Positions 1 through 9,099 of a stretch of 64,000 bases of DNA are shown piece by piece. A program made the translations under genes and the position numbers. Origin of the DNA: Membranihabitans marinus (GTDB lineage: Bacteria > Bacteroidota > Bacteroidia > Chitinophagales > Saprospiraceae); assembly GCF_019802045.1 (NCBI RefSeq), contig NZ_JAHVHU010000010.1, forward strand, positions 206,860-270,859, read 5' to 3'. Position 1 is the first letter of the stretch; every line of letters begins with the position of its first letter. The notes beneath the pieces are model-generated. The model did no database searches. It was given only the letters and a program-made list of their open reading frames with translations, and had not been told where the DNA came from.

Positions 1-706
1 CCAGTAATCATCGCTTTTGACCCAGGCTCGCGCCGACAGGTTCACGGATGATCCACCATGGGAAGCGACGAAAACATCAATCGGTTCTTCTTGTAAAATG
101 GCTTCATGATTTCGGTATAAACGTTCAATAATTGAACGCGCCAGATCAATATCATCGTCATAACCAATTCCAAACTCCATGGCCAGACGCCGTGTTCCCA
201 TCGTGGTATAATTGACAATCGAACCATCCAACACCTGGCCATTGGGAACGATTACCAAATTGTTGTTTGGGGTGGTCAACAAAGTGGTAAAAACCTGAAT
301 CTCTTTCACTGTACCCGATTGATCTGCTATTTCCACATAATCCCCGATTCGATAAGGTTTGAAAAGCATGATTAAAATGCCAGCGGCAAAATGACTCAGG
401 CTTCCCTGCAAGGCCATTCCTACAGCAAATGCAGCAGCTCCCAGAACAGCTACAAAGCTGGTTGTTGCGATACCGAATGTACTCGCTACGCTAATAATCA
501 ATAAAACCTTTAAGACCACACCGGATGCTGTCTTAAGAAAATTTCTTAGTGAAAGATCTATGCCATATCGCAGCATCGCTTTGTCCAGTAATTTTACGAT
601 CCATTTGATTACGATCCATCCGATAACCAATGTCAAAGCAGCCAGTACGAGTTTAGGTGCATACTCAGCCACTATTGCTTCCAACCATTCTAATGATTCC
701 TTCATA
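1..706 (-). CDS. MscS-family mechanosensitive ion channel (C-terminus cut off by window edge)
   Basis: Inner-membrane channel that opens on membrane tension to release solutes during hypo-osmotic shock. The ATG is at 706 and the frame stays open to base 1 (235 codons). Hydrophobic helices lie near residues 17-38, 60-80 and 82-116; the third is the Gly/Ala-rich pore helix (AVLGAAAFAVGMALQG). The following beta domain carries the family signature VPNGQVLDGSIVNYT near residues 153-167. This is a short, three-helix MscS type. The downstream end is outside the window, so length and C-terminal domain are unknown. It is transcribed after the LuxE-like gene with a 15-base gap, so the two may share a transcript. 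Confidence 0.93.
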
Positions 707-721
707 ATTGTATTTAAAAAT

Positions 722-1711
722 TTATAGATACATTAAATTACATCCACGAACATCTGCAGAATCTGTTCTTCCCAGAATCTCGAATTCCTGCCCGTACGTA
801 CGACACACATCATCCGTAGCAATAAAGCTACAACTATCCATATTTGCCAGATCGATCACATGGCACCGTCCGGATTGTCCATCCGGTAAAACCGTCAGGG
901 GATCCGTGATGTCAAACGAGAGAATTTTCATCGAAGCGCTCATTTGAAATATTCCTTCACCTGAAGAATAACACTGCGACAGCAACTCCGTCATTCCATA
1001 CTCCGAGTGAATTTTTTCACAGTGTAAATTTTCTTTTAGAATAGAATGTACTTCCTCTCGAATCAATTCTTTTCGACGTCCTTTCATTCCGCCTGTTTCC
1101 ATAACGATATGATCTTTCATATCAAACTGATGTTTTTCAGCAAAATCAAGTAATGCGTATGTCACCCCCCAAAGTATAATTTTTTTAGAGCCGGCAAAAT
1201 AATTCTGTAGATCTTTTGCCAACTGGTCAAAATCATAGCGATAAAACTGGCTTTCAGAATTTCCGGTTTGAATCATAAATCGCCTGATCATATAAATAAG
1301 CGATGAATCGCCCTGTTCCATGTATGATGGTAGCAATGCCAATAAAATAAATTCATCCAGGTCCTCATAAGCGGACTCGAAAATTCGGGTTGATACGATG
1401 TCATATATCTTTCGGCTCCGGACAATGTGCCGGCTTCTCCCGGTGTCTGTAGTCCCCGATGATTTAAAGATCATCTCCGGCGAAAAGTCGCCAGTCTGAA
1501 TGGGATGGGTCTTAAAAAAGCGAACAGGCAAAAAAGGAATTTCAGATAACTTACCTGGATGCTTTGGAGATCCAAGATGTCGACAAAACTCCTGATATAC
1601 CGGGTTGTTTTTTAACTGAAAGTAGTAAATTTCAAAGGCCATTTCTTCGAAGTTGTAACTTCCAGAAAGTAGTTTATCCACGATTTTTTGCCGTTCATAT
1701 TCCATTGTCAT
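722..1711 (-). CDS. LuxE/PaaK-like acyl-protein synthetase (acyl-adenylating ligase)
   Basis: Resembles the LuxE acyl-protein synthetase family, ANL-type enzymes that activate a carboxylic acid with ATP and pass it to a protein or thiol. The glycine/threonine/serine loop SSGTTDTGRSRH is the ATP-binding signature; further family-like blocks are FLPVRFFKTH before it and METGGMKGRRKELIREE and SEYGMTELLSQ in the second half. The reading frame opens at 1801, but the first 30 residues look non-native; an ATG at 1711 or 1705 gives about 327-329 residues, the size I know for Bacteroidota members. The substrate cannot be read from sequence. The neighbour downstream is the MscS channel. No luciferase or reductase genes are nearby, so a bioluminescence role is unlikely. 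Confidence 0.8.
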   Translation of the reverse strand: MTMEYERQKIVDKLLSGSYNFEEMAFEIYYFQLKNNPVYQEFCRHLGSPKHPGKLSEIPFLPVRFFKTHPIQTGDFSPEMIFKSSGTTDTGRSRHIVRSRKIYDIVSTRIFESAYEDLDEFILLALLPSYMEQGDSSLIYMIRRFMIQTGNSESQFYRYDFDQLAKDLQNYFAGSKKIILWGVTYALLDFAEKHQFDMKDHIVMETGGMKGRRKELIREEVHSILKENLHCEKIHSEYGMTELLSQCYSSGEGIFQMSASMKILSFDITDPLTVLPDGQSGRCHVIDLANMDSCSFIATDDVCRTYGQEFEILGRTDSADVRGCNLMYL

Positions 1712-1922
1712 AAAAATCTTCCTGTGCATCCATAATCGCAAAATTACAAAATGTCCCTGATATCCCCTCTCATCCCGGGTACATCCAATCGTCTTGAACA
1801 ATCATAAATAAAATTAGTTTTTAATTATACAAGCACTCCACTTACTGAGAATAAAGGCTGGAAGGAGAAGCGTAGTATCGTGTAATTTTAAAAATAAATT
1901 AAAATATCAATGATAATAAACG

Positions 1923-1930
1923 TACCTTTG
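1923..1930 (+). promoter_or_regulatory. Bacteroidota -7 box upstream of typA
   Basis: TACCTTTG matches the Bacteroidota -7 consensus TAnnTTTG and sits 24 bases before the typA ATG, a usual 5' UTR length. No clear TTTG -33 box is visible at the expected distance. Confidence 0.55.
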
Positions 1931-1954
1931 CGCCCTTAAATTAAAAAATACCTT

Positions 1955-3751
1955 ATGCAAGATATCCGGAACATCGCTATTATCGCTCACGTAGATCACG
2001 GGAAAACCACCCTGGTCGACAAAATTCTTCACCTCACTGAAATTTTCAGAGATCCGGAAGCACAATCAGACCTGATCCTCGATAACAACGATCTTGAACG
2101 GGAACGCGGCATTACGATAGTTTCAAAGAATGTTTCTGTGATTTACAAAGGAGTCAAGATCAACATCATTGACACCCCGGGTCACGCAGATTTTGGCGGT
2201 GAAGTGGAACGTGTGCTCAACATGGCAGACGGGGTGTTGCTCATTGTGGATGCATTTGAAGGCCCCATGCCTCAGACACGGTATGTGCTTAGTAAAGCCA
2301 TCCAACTGGGGAAAAAGCCCATCCTCGTGGTTAATAAAGTCGACAAACCCAATTGCCGGCCCGGCGAAGTGCAGGAAGATGTTTTCGACCTCATGTTTCA
2401 TCTCGATGCCAATGAGGATCAACTCGATTTTGAAACCATCTACGGATCTGCCAAACAAGGCTGGATGTCCCTGGACTGGAACGAACCCACCACAGATATG
2501 AGTGCTTTGCTCGATATGGTGATCGATACGATTCCTCCACCGGAAGTCTCTACAGGTACACTTCAGCTTCAGATCACCTCCATCGATTATTCCAATTATA
2601 TCGGACGGATCGCAGTCGGCCGGGTTACCCGTGGATCGATCAAGCCCAACATGCCTGTAACGCTGGTAAAGAGAGACGGTACAAAAGAAAAATCCAGAAC
2701 CAAAGATGTATTTACATTTACGGGAATGGGCAAAGAAAAAGTTGATGAGGTCAAGGCCGGCGATCTTTGTGCAATCAGTGGTATCGAAGGGTTTGACATT
2801 GGTGACACCATTGCGGACATTGAAGACCCCGAAGGAATGGCACCAATTACCATTGACGAACCTACGATGAGCATGTTGTTTACTGTCAATGACTCGCCGT
2901 TTTTTGGAAAAGAAGGTAAGTTTGTTACATCCAGGCACCTCAGAGAAAGATTGCACGCCGAGACAGAAAAAAACCTGGCTCTGCGGGTTGAAGATACCGA
3001 TTCCCCAGATTCCTTCCAGGTTTTTGGCCGGGGTGTCATGCACCTGAGTGTTTTGATTGAAACGATGCGTCGGGAAGGCTATGAACTGCAGGTTGGAAAA
3101 CCAGTAGTGCTGTTCAAAGAAATCGATGGCGTGAAAAACGAACCGATCGAGCAATTGACCATAGATACCCCTGAAAAAGCCAGTGGAAAAATCATCGAAA
3201 CGATCAGCCAGCGAAAAGGTGAAATGCTTGTCATGGAACCGAAGGGTGATTTGATGCATCTTGAATTTGAAATTCCGTCCAGAGGGATTATCGGATTGAG
3301 AACATACGTGATGAATGTATCAGCAGGGGAAGCTATTATGGCGCACCGATTCTCACACTACAGCCCCCACAAAGGTCATATTCCCAGCCGAAACAAAGGA
3401 AGTCTGATTGTCATGGAAGGTGGCACGACCATTCCCTATGCCATGGACAAGCTCCAGGACCGGGGCCACTTTTTCGTGGGACCGGGTAAAAATGTTTACG
3501 AGGGTCAGATCGTCGGTGAAAACAACCGTGAAAACGATCTTGTCGTCAATGTGACCAGAACGAAAAAACTCACTAATATGCGCGCCTCCGGATCGGATGA
3601 CAAAGCCAAAATGGCTCCCCCGGTGGAAATGTCCCTGGAACAATTCATGGAATATATCGAGCAGGATGAATACTTGGAAGTAACGCCGGAAAGCCTTCGT
3701 ATCCGAAAAATTTATCTTAAAGAAAATGAGCGGAAAAAAGTGAAGGTGTAA
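1955..3751 (+). CDS. typA: Translational GTPase TypA/BipA
   Basis: Ribosome-associated GTPase of the EF-G/LepA class that assists large-subunit assembly and growth under stress. All G motifs are present: AHVDHGKT (residues 11-18), RGITI, DTPGHADF, NKVDK and the G5 GSAKQGW. The C-terminal half contains the BipA-specific stretch ending in LTNMRASGSDDK. The length of 598 residues is normal for the family. It is a single gene transcribed divergently from the LuxE-like gene with a -7 box at 1923-1930. It converges with the sulfatase operon end at 3811. Confidence 0.98.
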   Translation: MQDIRNIAIIAHVDHGKTTLVDKILHLTEIFRDPEAQSDLILDNNDLERERGITIVSKNVSVIYKGVKINIIDTPGHADFGGEVERVLNMADGVLLIVDAFEGPMPQTRYVLSKAIQLGKKPILVVNKVDKPNCRPGEVQEDVFDLMFHLDANEDQLDFETIYGSAKQGWMSLDWNEPTTDMSALLDMVIDTIPPPEVSTGTLQLQITSIDYSNYIGRIAVGRVTRGSIKPNMPVTLVKRDGTKEKSRTKDVFTFTGMGKEKVDEVKAGDLCAISGIEGFDIGDTIADIEDPEGMAPITIDEPTMSMLFTVNDSPFFGKEGKFVTSRHLRERLHAETEKNLALRVEDTDSPDSFQVFGRGVMHLSVLIETMRREGYELQVGKPVVLFKEIDGVKNEPIEQLTIDTPEKASGKIIETISQRKGEMLVMEPKGDLMHLEFEIPSRGIIGLRTYVMNVSAGEAIMAHRFSHYSPHKGHIPSRNKGSLIVMEGGTTIPYAMDKLQDRGHFFVGPGKNVYEGQIVGENNRENDLVVNVTRTKKLTNMRASGSDDKAKMAPPVEMSLEQFMEYIEQDEYLEVTPESLRIRKIYLKENERKKVKV

Positions 3752-3760
3752 ATATGCACA

Positions 3761-3812
3761 GATGTAAGGTACTATGCTCACTCACCATCCAGGGCTGCAA
3801 GTTCCTTACATC
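3761..3812. terminator. Possible bidirectional hairpin between typA and the sulfatase operon
   Basis: GATGTAAGG at 3761-3769 and its exact complement CCTTACATC at 3804-3812 form a 9-bp stem with a 34-base loop between two convergent genes. There is no clear T-run, so its role as a terminator is only suggested by position. Confidence 0.25.
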
Positions 3813-5640
3813 AACCTGCACCATATTTCTTCAGTAATCCCCGTGCCGCTCGAACGTCGTACTTTCGATTTTTCGGATCAGCGGGCACGATTTGCCGGAT
3901 AGCGGTCCATACTGGCTCCAGGTCTTTCTCCTCAAAATTGAATAGAACATTGAGTGCTTGAAACCTGACTTTCTCGTATTTATTTTTCAAGGCTCGGATC
4001 AAAATGTCCTGAGGCAATGTAGTCTGTCCCATACGATACAGCGCTTCGGCTGCTGCGATCTGTACGGTGACTTCATCATCCTGCGCCAATGCCTGAATAT
4101 CATGGACCAATACCGCGCTCATCTCCGGGTACATGGCTGCAGAAGTTGCCGCCCAATACCGGAGTATTGGATTCTTATTTTTCAATCCTTTTCGAATGGC
4201 GGGTTGGTCTCCTTTGGTCATCCGCTCTACCTGGGGTAGCAATTGTTCAATCGGGTATTGTCCTGACCGGGCATATTCATACATCGTGGTGTGCTCTGTA
4301 ATCCGCTCTACCATAGCTTCCGGGATCAGACCGACATCTTTTATCCGGATCATCCAATCCATCGTGGCCTGACTCATGCGATCCAACACCTCCTTATAAG
4401 CCGGATCATCCGCCAGATTGTTGATATTATCGGGATCATTGGTAATATCATAAAGTTCTTCTATTTCTTTTGGCTCAAAAAACCGGGATTGGGTTTCATT
4501 GAGCGTTCCATGATCATAGGCGTCGGCCCAGGATTTCATAGAAGGTGCCCGCCAAAGGTACTCCAGGTATTGTCCGTAAACTTTATGTGGCATAAAATTC
4601 CGGGTATACCGGTATTGTTTATCCCGGGCAGTACGTGACATATCAATCCGTTCATCCATCCGTCCGCGAAATCCAAAAGCATATTCCTCATCGCGTCCCT
4701 TTTGTTTTCCCAAAAAGGCAGTTCCCTGCATATAATCCGGAACAGATAAACCAGCCAGGCTAAGAATAGTGGGTGGAAAATCGATGAACGACACCAAGCG
4801 ATCAGTTCGTGATCCACTTGCCCCGGGTGCCAGATTCTTGTATTTTTCCGGAAATCGAATAACCAATGGGATCCGCAAGCCTGACTCAAACAAAAATCGC
4901 TTGCTCCGCCCCAGGATTCCGCCGTGATCGCTGTAATAAAACACAATAGTGTTATCAGCCTCTCCCGACGCCTCCAGATCTGCTAAAATCGCCCCCACCC
5001 GTGCGTCCATGTCCTCCATTTTGTCATAATACTGTGCCCAATCATGTTTCATCGCGGATGTCCTGGGGTGGTAAGGCGGGATAGGCACCGCTTCCGGATC
5101 ATGACGAAGGTCTTCTATGGGGATGGAATCATGAATAGAACTTTCGTGAGAGATTCCAATATTGAAAATGGCAAAAAAGGGTTGTCCCTCCTTTCGGTTG
5201 AGGTAGGTCGCTTTATTGCTGGACTCGTCCCATGTTTTGGATTGGTCATCGGTATTATAATCTTTCTTGCTGTTGTTGGTGGTATAATAACCCGCCTCCC
5301 GTAAGTACCGCGGATAAAATTCAATCATATCCGGAATAGGATACGTACTGCGCATATGCTGGGTTCCCATCGAGACTGGATATACGCCGGTAATCAGAGT
5401 GGACCTTGATGGTGCACACACCGGAGCGGAGGCAAAAGCATTCTCATACAGGACACCTTCCCGTGCCAATTGATCGATATGGGGCGTTGTCGCAAATTTA
5501 TCACCATAAGCACCGATAAAAGGACTATTATCTTCGCTGACGATCCAGAGGATATTGGGTTGCGTTCCTTCAGTCTGGGCCTGAGCGGATGACAGCCAGT
5601 TAAACCAAACGAAGAGCGAGAAAATCAGTATATATTTCAC
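3811..5640 (-). CDS. Secreted sulfatase with C-terminal HEAT-like repeats (SGSH-like)
   Basis: Formylglycine-dependent sulfatase, exported by an N-terminal signal peptide (residues 1-22, ending AQA-QT). The alkaline-phosphatase fold starts with NILWIVSEDNSP; the modification motif C-A-P-S-R has its cysteine at residue 75, and the metal-site block YYSDHGG follows near residue 235. The core resembles heparan N-sulfatase/SGSH-type enzymes. Residues ~465-605 form alpha-helical HEAT-like repeats rich in alanine and leucine, which sulfatases of this type in Bacteroidota and Planctomycetes often carry. It is the last gene of the seven-gene operon that starts at 14339. Activity needs a formylglycine-generating enzyme, which is not in the window. 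The natural substrate is unknown. Confidence 0.93.
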   Translation of the reverse strand: MKYILIFSLFVWFNWLSSAQAQTEGTQPNILWIVSEDNSPFIGAYGDKFATTPHIDQLAREGVLYENAFASAPVCAPSRSTLITGVYPVSMGTQHMRSTYPIPDMIEFYPRYLREAGYYTTNNSKKDYNTDDQSKTWDESSNKATYLNRKEGQPFFAIFNIGISHESSIHDSIPIEDLRHDPEAVPIPPYHPRTSAMKHDWAQYYDKMEDMDARVGAILADLEASGEADNTIVFYYSDHGGILGRSKRFLFESGLRIPLVIRFPEKYKNLAPGASGSRTDRLVSFIDFPPTILSLAGLSVPDYMQGTAFLGKQKGRDEEYAFGFRGRMDERIDMSRTARDKQYRYTRNFMPHKVYGQYLEYLWRAPSMKSWADAYDHGTLNETQSRFFEPKEIEELYDITNDPDNINNLADDPAYKEVLDRMSQATMDWMIRIKDVGLIPEAMVERITEHTTMYEYARSGQYPIEQLLPQVERMTKGDQPAIRKGLKNKNPILRYWAATSAAMYPEMSAVLVHDIQALAQDDEVTVQIAAAEALYRMGQTTLPQDILIRALKNKYEKVRFQALNVLFNFEEKDLEPVWTAIRQIVPADPKNRKYDVRAARGLLKKYGAG

Positions 5641-5706
5641 GGTATAGAGTTTGTGGTTATTGATTCAACAATCCGAATATAATGATAAATCCACAAAACA
5701 CCCGCC

Positions 5707-6417
5707 TCATGTCGGGCGCTCATAGAAATCTGTACGGTCTTCATATCGGGATGTCAGAACGCCCTCTTCTTGCATGACCTGCACTACACTAACGGTTCCC
5801 AGGTGATGATGGGCTCTTGATATCAAAAAACCTTCGAGATCCGCGACCGATTTTCGGTGATGAAACGACCATATATTTTCGGAAAATTCCGAAAAATCTA
5901 CTTTCCCGGTATCTTTTAAAAACCGGTGAAACGCATGTCTTTTTTGGTTAAAATCATCCCTGGTATACATCCCCCGTGAAATCCACATATAGGGCTCATC
6001 AATCGGTCTTGTTCGATGCAATAATTTTTCACCATTCCATCGCCATTCATCCATGTCTGAAGCACGGTCCCTCGGAAAATATACCAGCGTAAAATCGTCG
6101 TAGTCCGCAAATTCGTGATTTTCCATGAAATCTTTCCCATTAACCAAGAGATCCAAGCACAATGAACCACGACTTTTTGGTGCCTCAAAGTTCGGATAAT
6201 AATCATAATCAGCACCATTCAAAATAAAAGCCTGATGGCTGGATGATACTGCATTCCAGGTTCCTCCTCCCTTGACATCGATGGGGTAAAATAAAGATCT
6301 TCCCCGATAATCATGGTAATCAGGCGGTTCAGCTTTGGGTCTTCGGGTACTGACGTCCCGGTTTTGGGTCAGTACATAATCTGAATGCTGGAAGGGAATA
6401 AATGTTACTGTACACAT
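5707..6417 (-). CDS. NRDE-family protein (TANGO2-like)
   Basis: Member of the NRDE/TANGO2 family of uncertain function, which starts with Met-Cys and has an Ntn-hydrolase-like look. The start MCTVTFIP and the motif QNRDVSTRR (family form NRDE) are visible, followed by GGGTWNAVS and the conserved block FILNGAD. The open frame extends upstream to 6516, but the ATG at 6417 puts Cys at position 2 as expected and begins 4 bases after the stop of the upstream sulfatase, so I take it as the start (236 residues). Its place inside a sulfatase operon is unexplained. A hydrolase role on an amide or acyl substrate is possible but unproven. Confidence 0.82.
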   Translation of the reverse strand: MCTVTFIPFQHSDYVLTQNRDVSTRRPKAEPPDYHDYRGRSLFYPIDVKGGGTWNAVSSSHQAFILNGADYDYYPNFEAPKSRGSLCLDLLVNGKDFMENHEFADYDDFTLVYFPRDRASDMDEWRWNGEKLLHRTRPIDEPYMWISRGMYTRDDFNQKRHAFHRFLKDTGKVDFSEFSENIWSFHHRKSVADLEGFLISRAHHHLGTVSVVQVMQEEGVLTSRYEDRTDFYERPT

Positions 6418-6421
6418 CGGT

Positions 6422-8005
6422 CTACTCCGTTGCGGGTTTTGGAAAATACCGCATTGGGCTGTACCGCTTGTAGGAATCGAATACCTCTTTATCCGGCCCC
6501 ACAATTCGGGGGTCATTCGTTCGGTCCAGCTCTTTACGCAACAGTTTCTTCATTTCCTCACCTTTTTCTTCCCAGCCGGGCTGATCGATTAGATTGTGCA
6601 AACAGGCTTTGTCGTTGTACACATCGTACAATTCCCATTCCGGCCGCTTAGCCACCGACCAGTCAAAATACTTCTTCCAGGGGCCCACATCATGGTGTTC
6701 GACAATAAAAGATTTCGTAGGACAAGCATCAATATCTGTAAACGCCCATTGGGATTGATGAACACCGGTACTGTCAATTCCGTACATGGGATGGGTTTTT
6801 CTAGATCCTTCTGACAACAATCGTTGAGGTGCTCCGGCTGGCCAACGGTCCGGTTTCATATTCCACACCAGAAGCAGATAACCTTGTCGCAGCGTACGTT
6901 GCGGATACCCCCAATTTTTGTACCTGGATGATGAATGACGTTCTCGTCCGGTCAGTACAAATCGGTCAGCATCCAATACCAGACCGGATTGTTCTGACTC
7001 CAACAGTGGAACCATACTCTGCCCGGTGATGGGTAACATTCCATTTTCAGAGGTACCCGTTAATTCTAGAAACGTCGGTGCAAAATCAACGAAACTAACT
7101 GGATCCGTTATGTGACGCCCCTCTACTATTTGACGGGGCATCCGGATCGCCAAGGGAACATTGATACCGTAATCGTAGCCATTGGCTTTGGCTCGTGGAA
7201 AAGCCATCCCGTTGTCTGAGGTGACCACGACAATGGTATTCTCCAATTCACCAATCTCTTCCAGATAATCAAGCATAAGCTGCAGGTGATGGTCAAACCA
7301 TTCTATTTCTACCGCATAATCCAGCAAATCGCCACGTATCGTATCATTATCCGGCAAGAATGCGGGAACATCGACCTCAGACAGTGATTTACCCCGGGCT
7401 TTCCAGGATCCTTCTTCGAAAGCCCGATGTGGTTCATGGCCGCCATACCAAAAGAAAAATGGATCACCATCCCTTTTCTCCTCCATGAAATTTTTGAAAT
7501 TGGCAAAATAATGTTTTGAACTAATTTCCGATCCAAATCTGGTTTTATCCTCCTTAGAATAACGGATGTCATTGTATTCTTTGCCTGCGGCATTCTGACG
7601 GCGTAACGGTGACGCTCCATACTTGAAGGGGCCAACGCCCTTTCCTGTGTAGCCCGTATGATACCCATTAGCCGCTAACAAATCCACAAAAGGCACATAT
7701 TTGTCCAGCCACCCAGAAGCGTGTTGCCCGGCTTGTTCATTCTGCCAATGATACCGACCGGTCACCAGCGTACTTCGGGACGGCGCACACCCCGGAGAAC
7801 CAGCGTAGCAATTTTCAAAATAAATGCCTTCTCGTGCTATCCGGTCAAAAGCCGGCGTATTAATCCATGAACAACCTTCATAGGAGGTATGCAAAGCAGA
7901 TTGATCATCACTGATGGCAAAGAGAATGTTCGGGCGATCCTGTGAATACCCCGATACAGAGCTGAACATGAGAAACAAAAGACCAATTAGTATTGGAAAC
8001 CGCAT
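6422..8005 (-). CDS. Secreted sulfatase (arylsulfatase/iduronate-sulfatase-like)
   Basis: Sulfatase with a signal peptide at residues 1-21 when the ATG at 8005 is used; the frame runs further up to 8062 but the added residues spoil the signal peptide. The catalytic motif C-A-P-S-R has its cysteine at residue 73 and is followed by STLVTGRYHWQNEQAG. Later blocks FWYGGHEPH and [14 protein letters not shown] contain metal and sulfate-binding residues. It is related to the sulfatase at 12768-14339, sharing [10 protein letters not shown] and [13 protein letters not shown] motifs, so the two are probably paralogs within one operon. It lies 62 bases after the lipoprotein hydrolase gene and 4 bases before the NRDE gene. 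Confidence 0.93.
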   Translation of the reverse strand: MRFPILIGLLFLMFSSVSGYSQDRPNILFAISDDQSALHTSYEGCSWINTPAFDRIAREGIYFENCYAGSPGCAPSRSTLVTGRYHWQNEQAGQHASGWLDKYVPFVDLLAANGYHTGYTGKGVGPFKYGASPLRRQNAAGKEYNDIRYSKEDKTRFGSEISSKHYFANFKNFMEEKRDGDPFFFWYGGHEPHRAFEEGSWKARGKSLSEVDVPAFLPDNDTIRGDLLDYAVEIEWFDHHLQLMLDYLEEIGELENTIVVVTSDNGMAFPRAKANGYDYGINVPLAIRMPRQIVEGRHITDPVSFVDFAPTFLELTGTSENGMLPITGQSMVPLLESEQSGLVLDADRFVLTGRERHSSSRYKNWGYPQRTLRQGYLLLVWNMKPDRWPAGAPQRLLSEGSRKTHPMYGIDSTGVHQSQWAFTDIDACPTKSFIVEHHDVGPWKKYFDWSVAKRPEWELYDVYNDKACLHNLIDQPGWEEKGEEMKKLLRKELDRTNDPRIVGPDKEVFDSYKRYSPMRYFPKPATE

Positions 8006-8067
8006 AAATTTAATTTTAAATGACAACAGGATACATAATACTGATTTTCCTGATAAAATCATACTAT

Positions 8068-9099
8068 TTAATCGTTCATAAGAATTTCAAAAGCCACTTC
8101 AGGCAACATTTCATGGTTTCCTTCAAAAATGATCAAACTGATATTATTATGTTCCTTTTGCAAGCAGATTTTCCGGTCTCCGATCACCCCCATATTCTTC
8201 AACGGTTTTCGATGTTCCAATAAGTAAAGGATTTCTTCGGGCTGAACGAGGGCCCCCTCGTCTCTTTCATTAATTTGATCTGTTTGATCTCTCGCTTTGA
8301 AGTCTTTGACCAGCTTATTATAAAAATTGATCGATTGGGTAATAGGCACGCTCCCTTGAATACCGTCATAAACGCCGGCATATATGTGCAGCCGTGTTTC
8401 TCTTATCGGAGTACGCCAATAGATCGGTGAACGGGCGATGGCTTCGTCCACATTAAGAATCTTCTCCGCAGATCCGGTACAAGCCAATATATGATCGCTG
8501 TACCCATTTTTCCGAATCCGTGATTGATTAAACCAGGCAGCCAGATCAGAAATTGGCACCCAGGCTGATATCGTATGAATGGGATGACGCGACCGCATAT
8601 ACACCGCCAGGGCAGTATAGCCACCACCACTTACCCCGTTGACATATATACGCGAGGTATCGACGTTGGCATGCGCTATAGCAAAATCAATGGCCTGATC
8701 GATGTCTTCCAGAGCATATTTACTGCAGCATGCTTTTGAAGTCCAGTTGGGTCCCCGAAAATCCGGATGGATATAAATCCAATCTTTTTCAAGAACCATT
8801 TTGGCCAGAGTATCTTTCTGATTATAATCGCCACTCCAGGTATGCAAGGAAATTAATAAGGGACGAGGCGTTGTATCTTTTGGTTTATAAAACCAAGCTT
8901 TTTGTGTGGCTGAATCAAGGGTAGACACGATTTTAATTTCTTCAAAGGGTTCTGGCCAATGGCCGGGACGGGTATCATCGTATCGAATGGGAGTTTCGTT
9001 CTTATCCATAGCAGATTGATTCACACTCTTGGTGTTTACGCACGCTGTAAATAAGGATAATATGAATATAAAAAATAGATAATAGTCCTTTTTACTCAT
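8068..9099 (-). CDS. Alpha/beta hydrolase lipoprotein (prolyl-oligopeptidase/esterase type)
   Basis: Serine hydrolase, probably an esterase or peptidase. A start at 9099 gives a clean lipoprotein signal (MSKKDYYLFFIFILSLFTAC) with the lipobox cysteine near residue 20, so the enzyme is predicted to be anchored in a membrane facing the periplasm or surface. The nucleophile elbow is GVSGGGY; the strand before it, IYVNGVSGGG, is typical for the S9/feruloyl-esterase-like group. The candidate late histidine is in FEGNHEM. The start overlaps the stop of the propeller gene by 8 bases, which supports co-translation. Substrate unknown; the sulfatase context suggests removal of acyl groups from a glycan, which is inference. 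Confidence 0.8.
   Translation of the reverse strand: MSKKDYYLFFIFILSLFTACVNTKSVNQSAMDKNETPIRYDDTRPGHWPEPFEEIKIVSTLDSATQKAWFYKPKDTTPRPLLISLHTWSGDYNQKDTLAKMVLEKDWIYIHPDFRGPNWTSKACCSKYALEDIDQAIDFAIAHANVDTSRIYVNGVSGGGYTALAVYMRSRHPIHTISAWVPISDLAAWFNQSRIRKNGYSDHILACTGSAEKILNVDEAIARSPIYWRTPIRETRLHIYAGVYDGIQGSVPITQSINFYNKLVKDFKARDQTDQINERDEGALVQPEEILYLLEHRKPLKNMGVIGDRKICLQKEHNNISLIIFEGNHEMLPEVAFEILMND

Noticed and set aside
722..1711. Bioluminescence gene cluster
   Set aside because: LuxE-like homology alone; luxAB, luxC and luxD are absent and neighbours are unrelated.
2123..3259. 378-codon antisense frame within typA
   Set aside because: Antisense shadow of a highly conserved gene; the long frame follows from codon bias and not from selection on the opposite strand.
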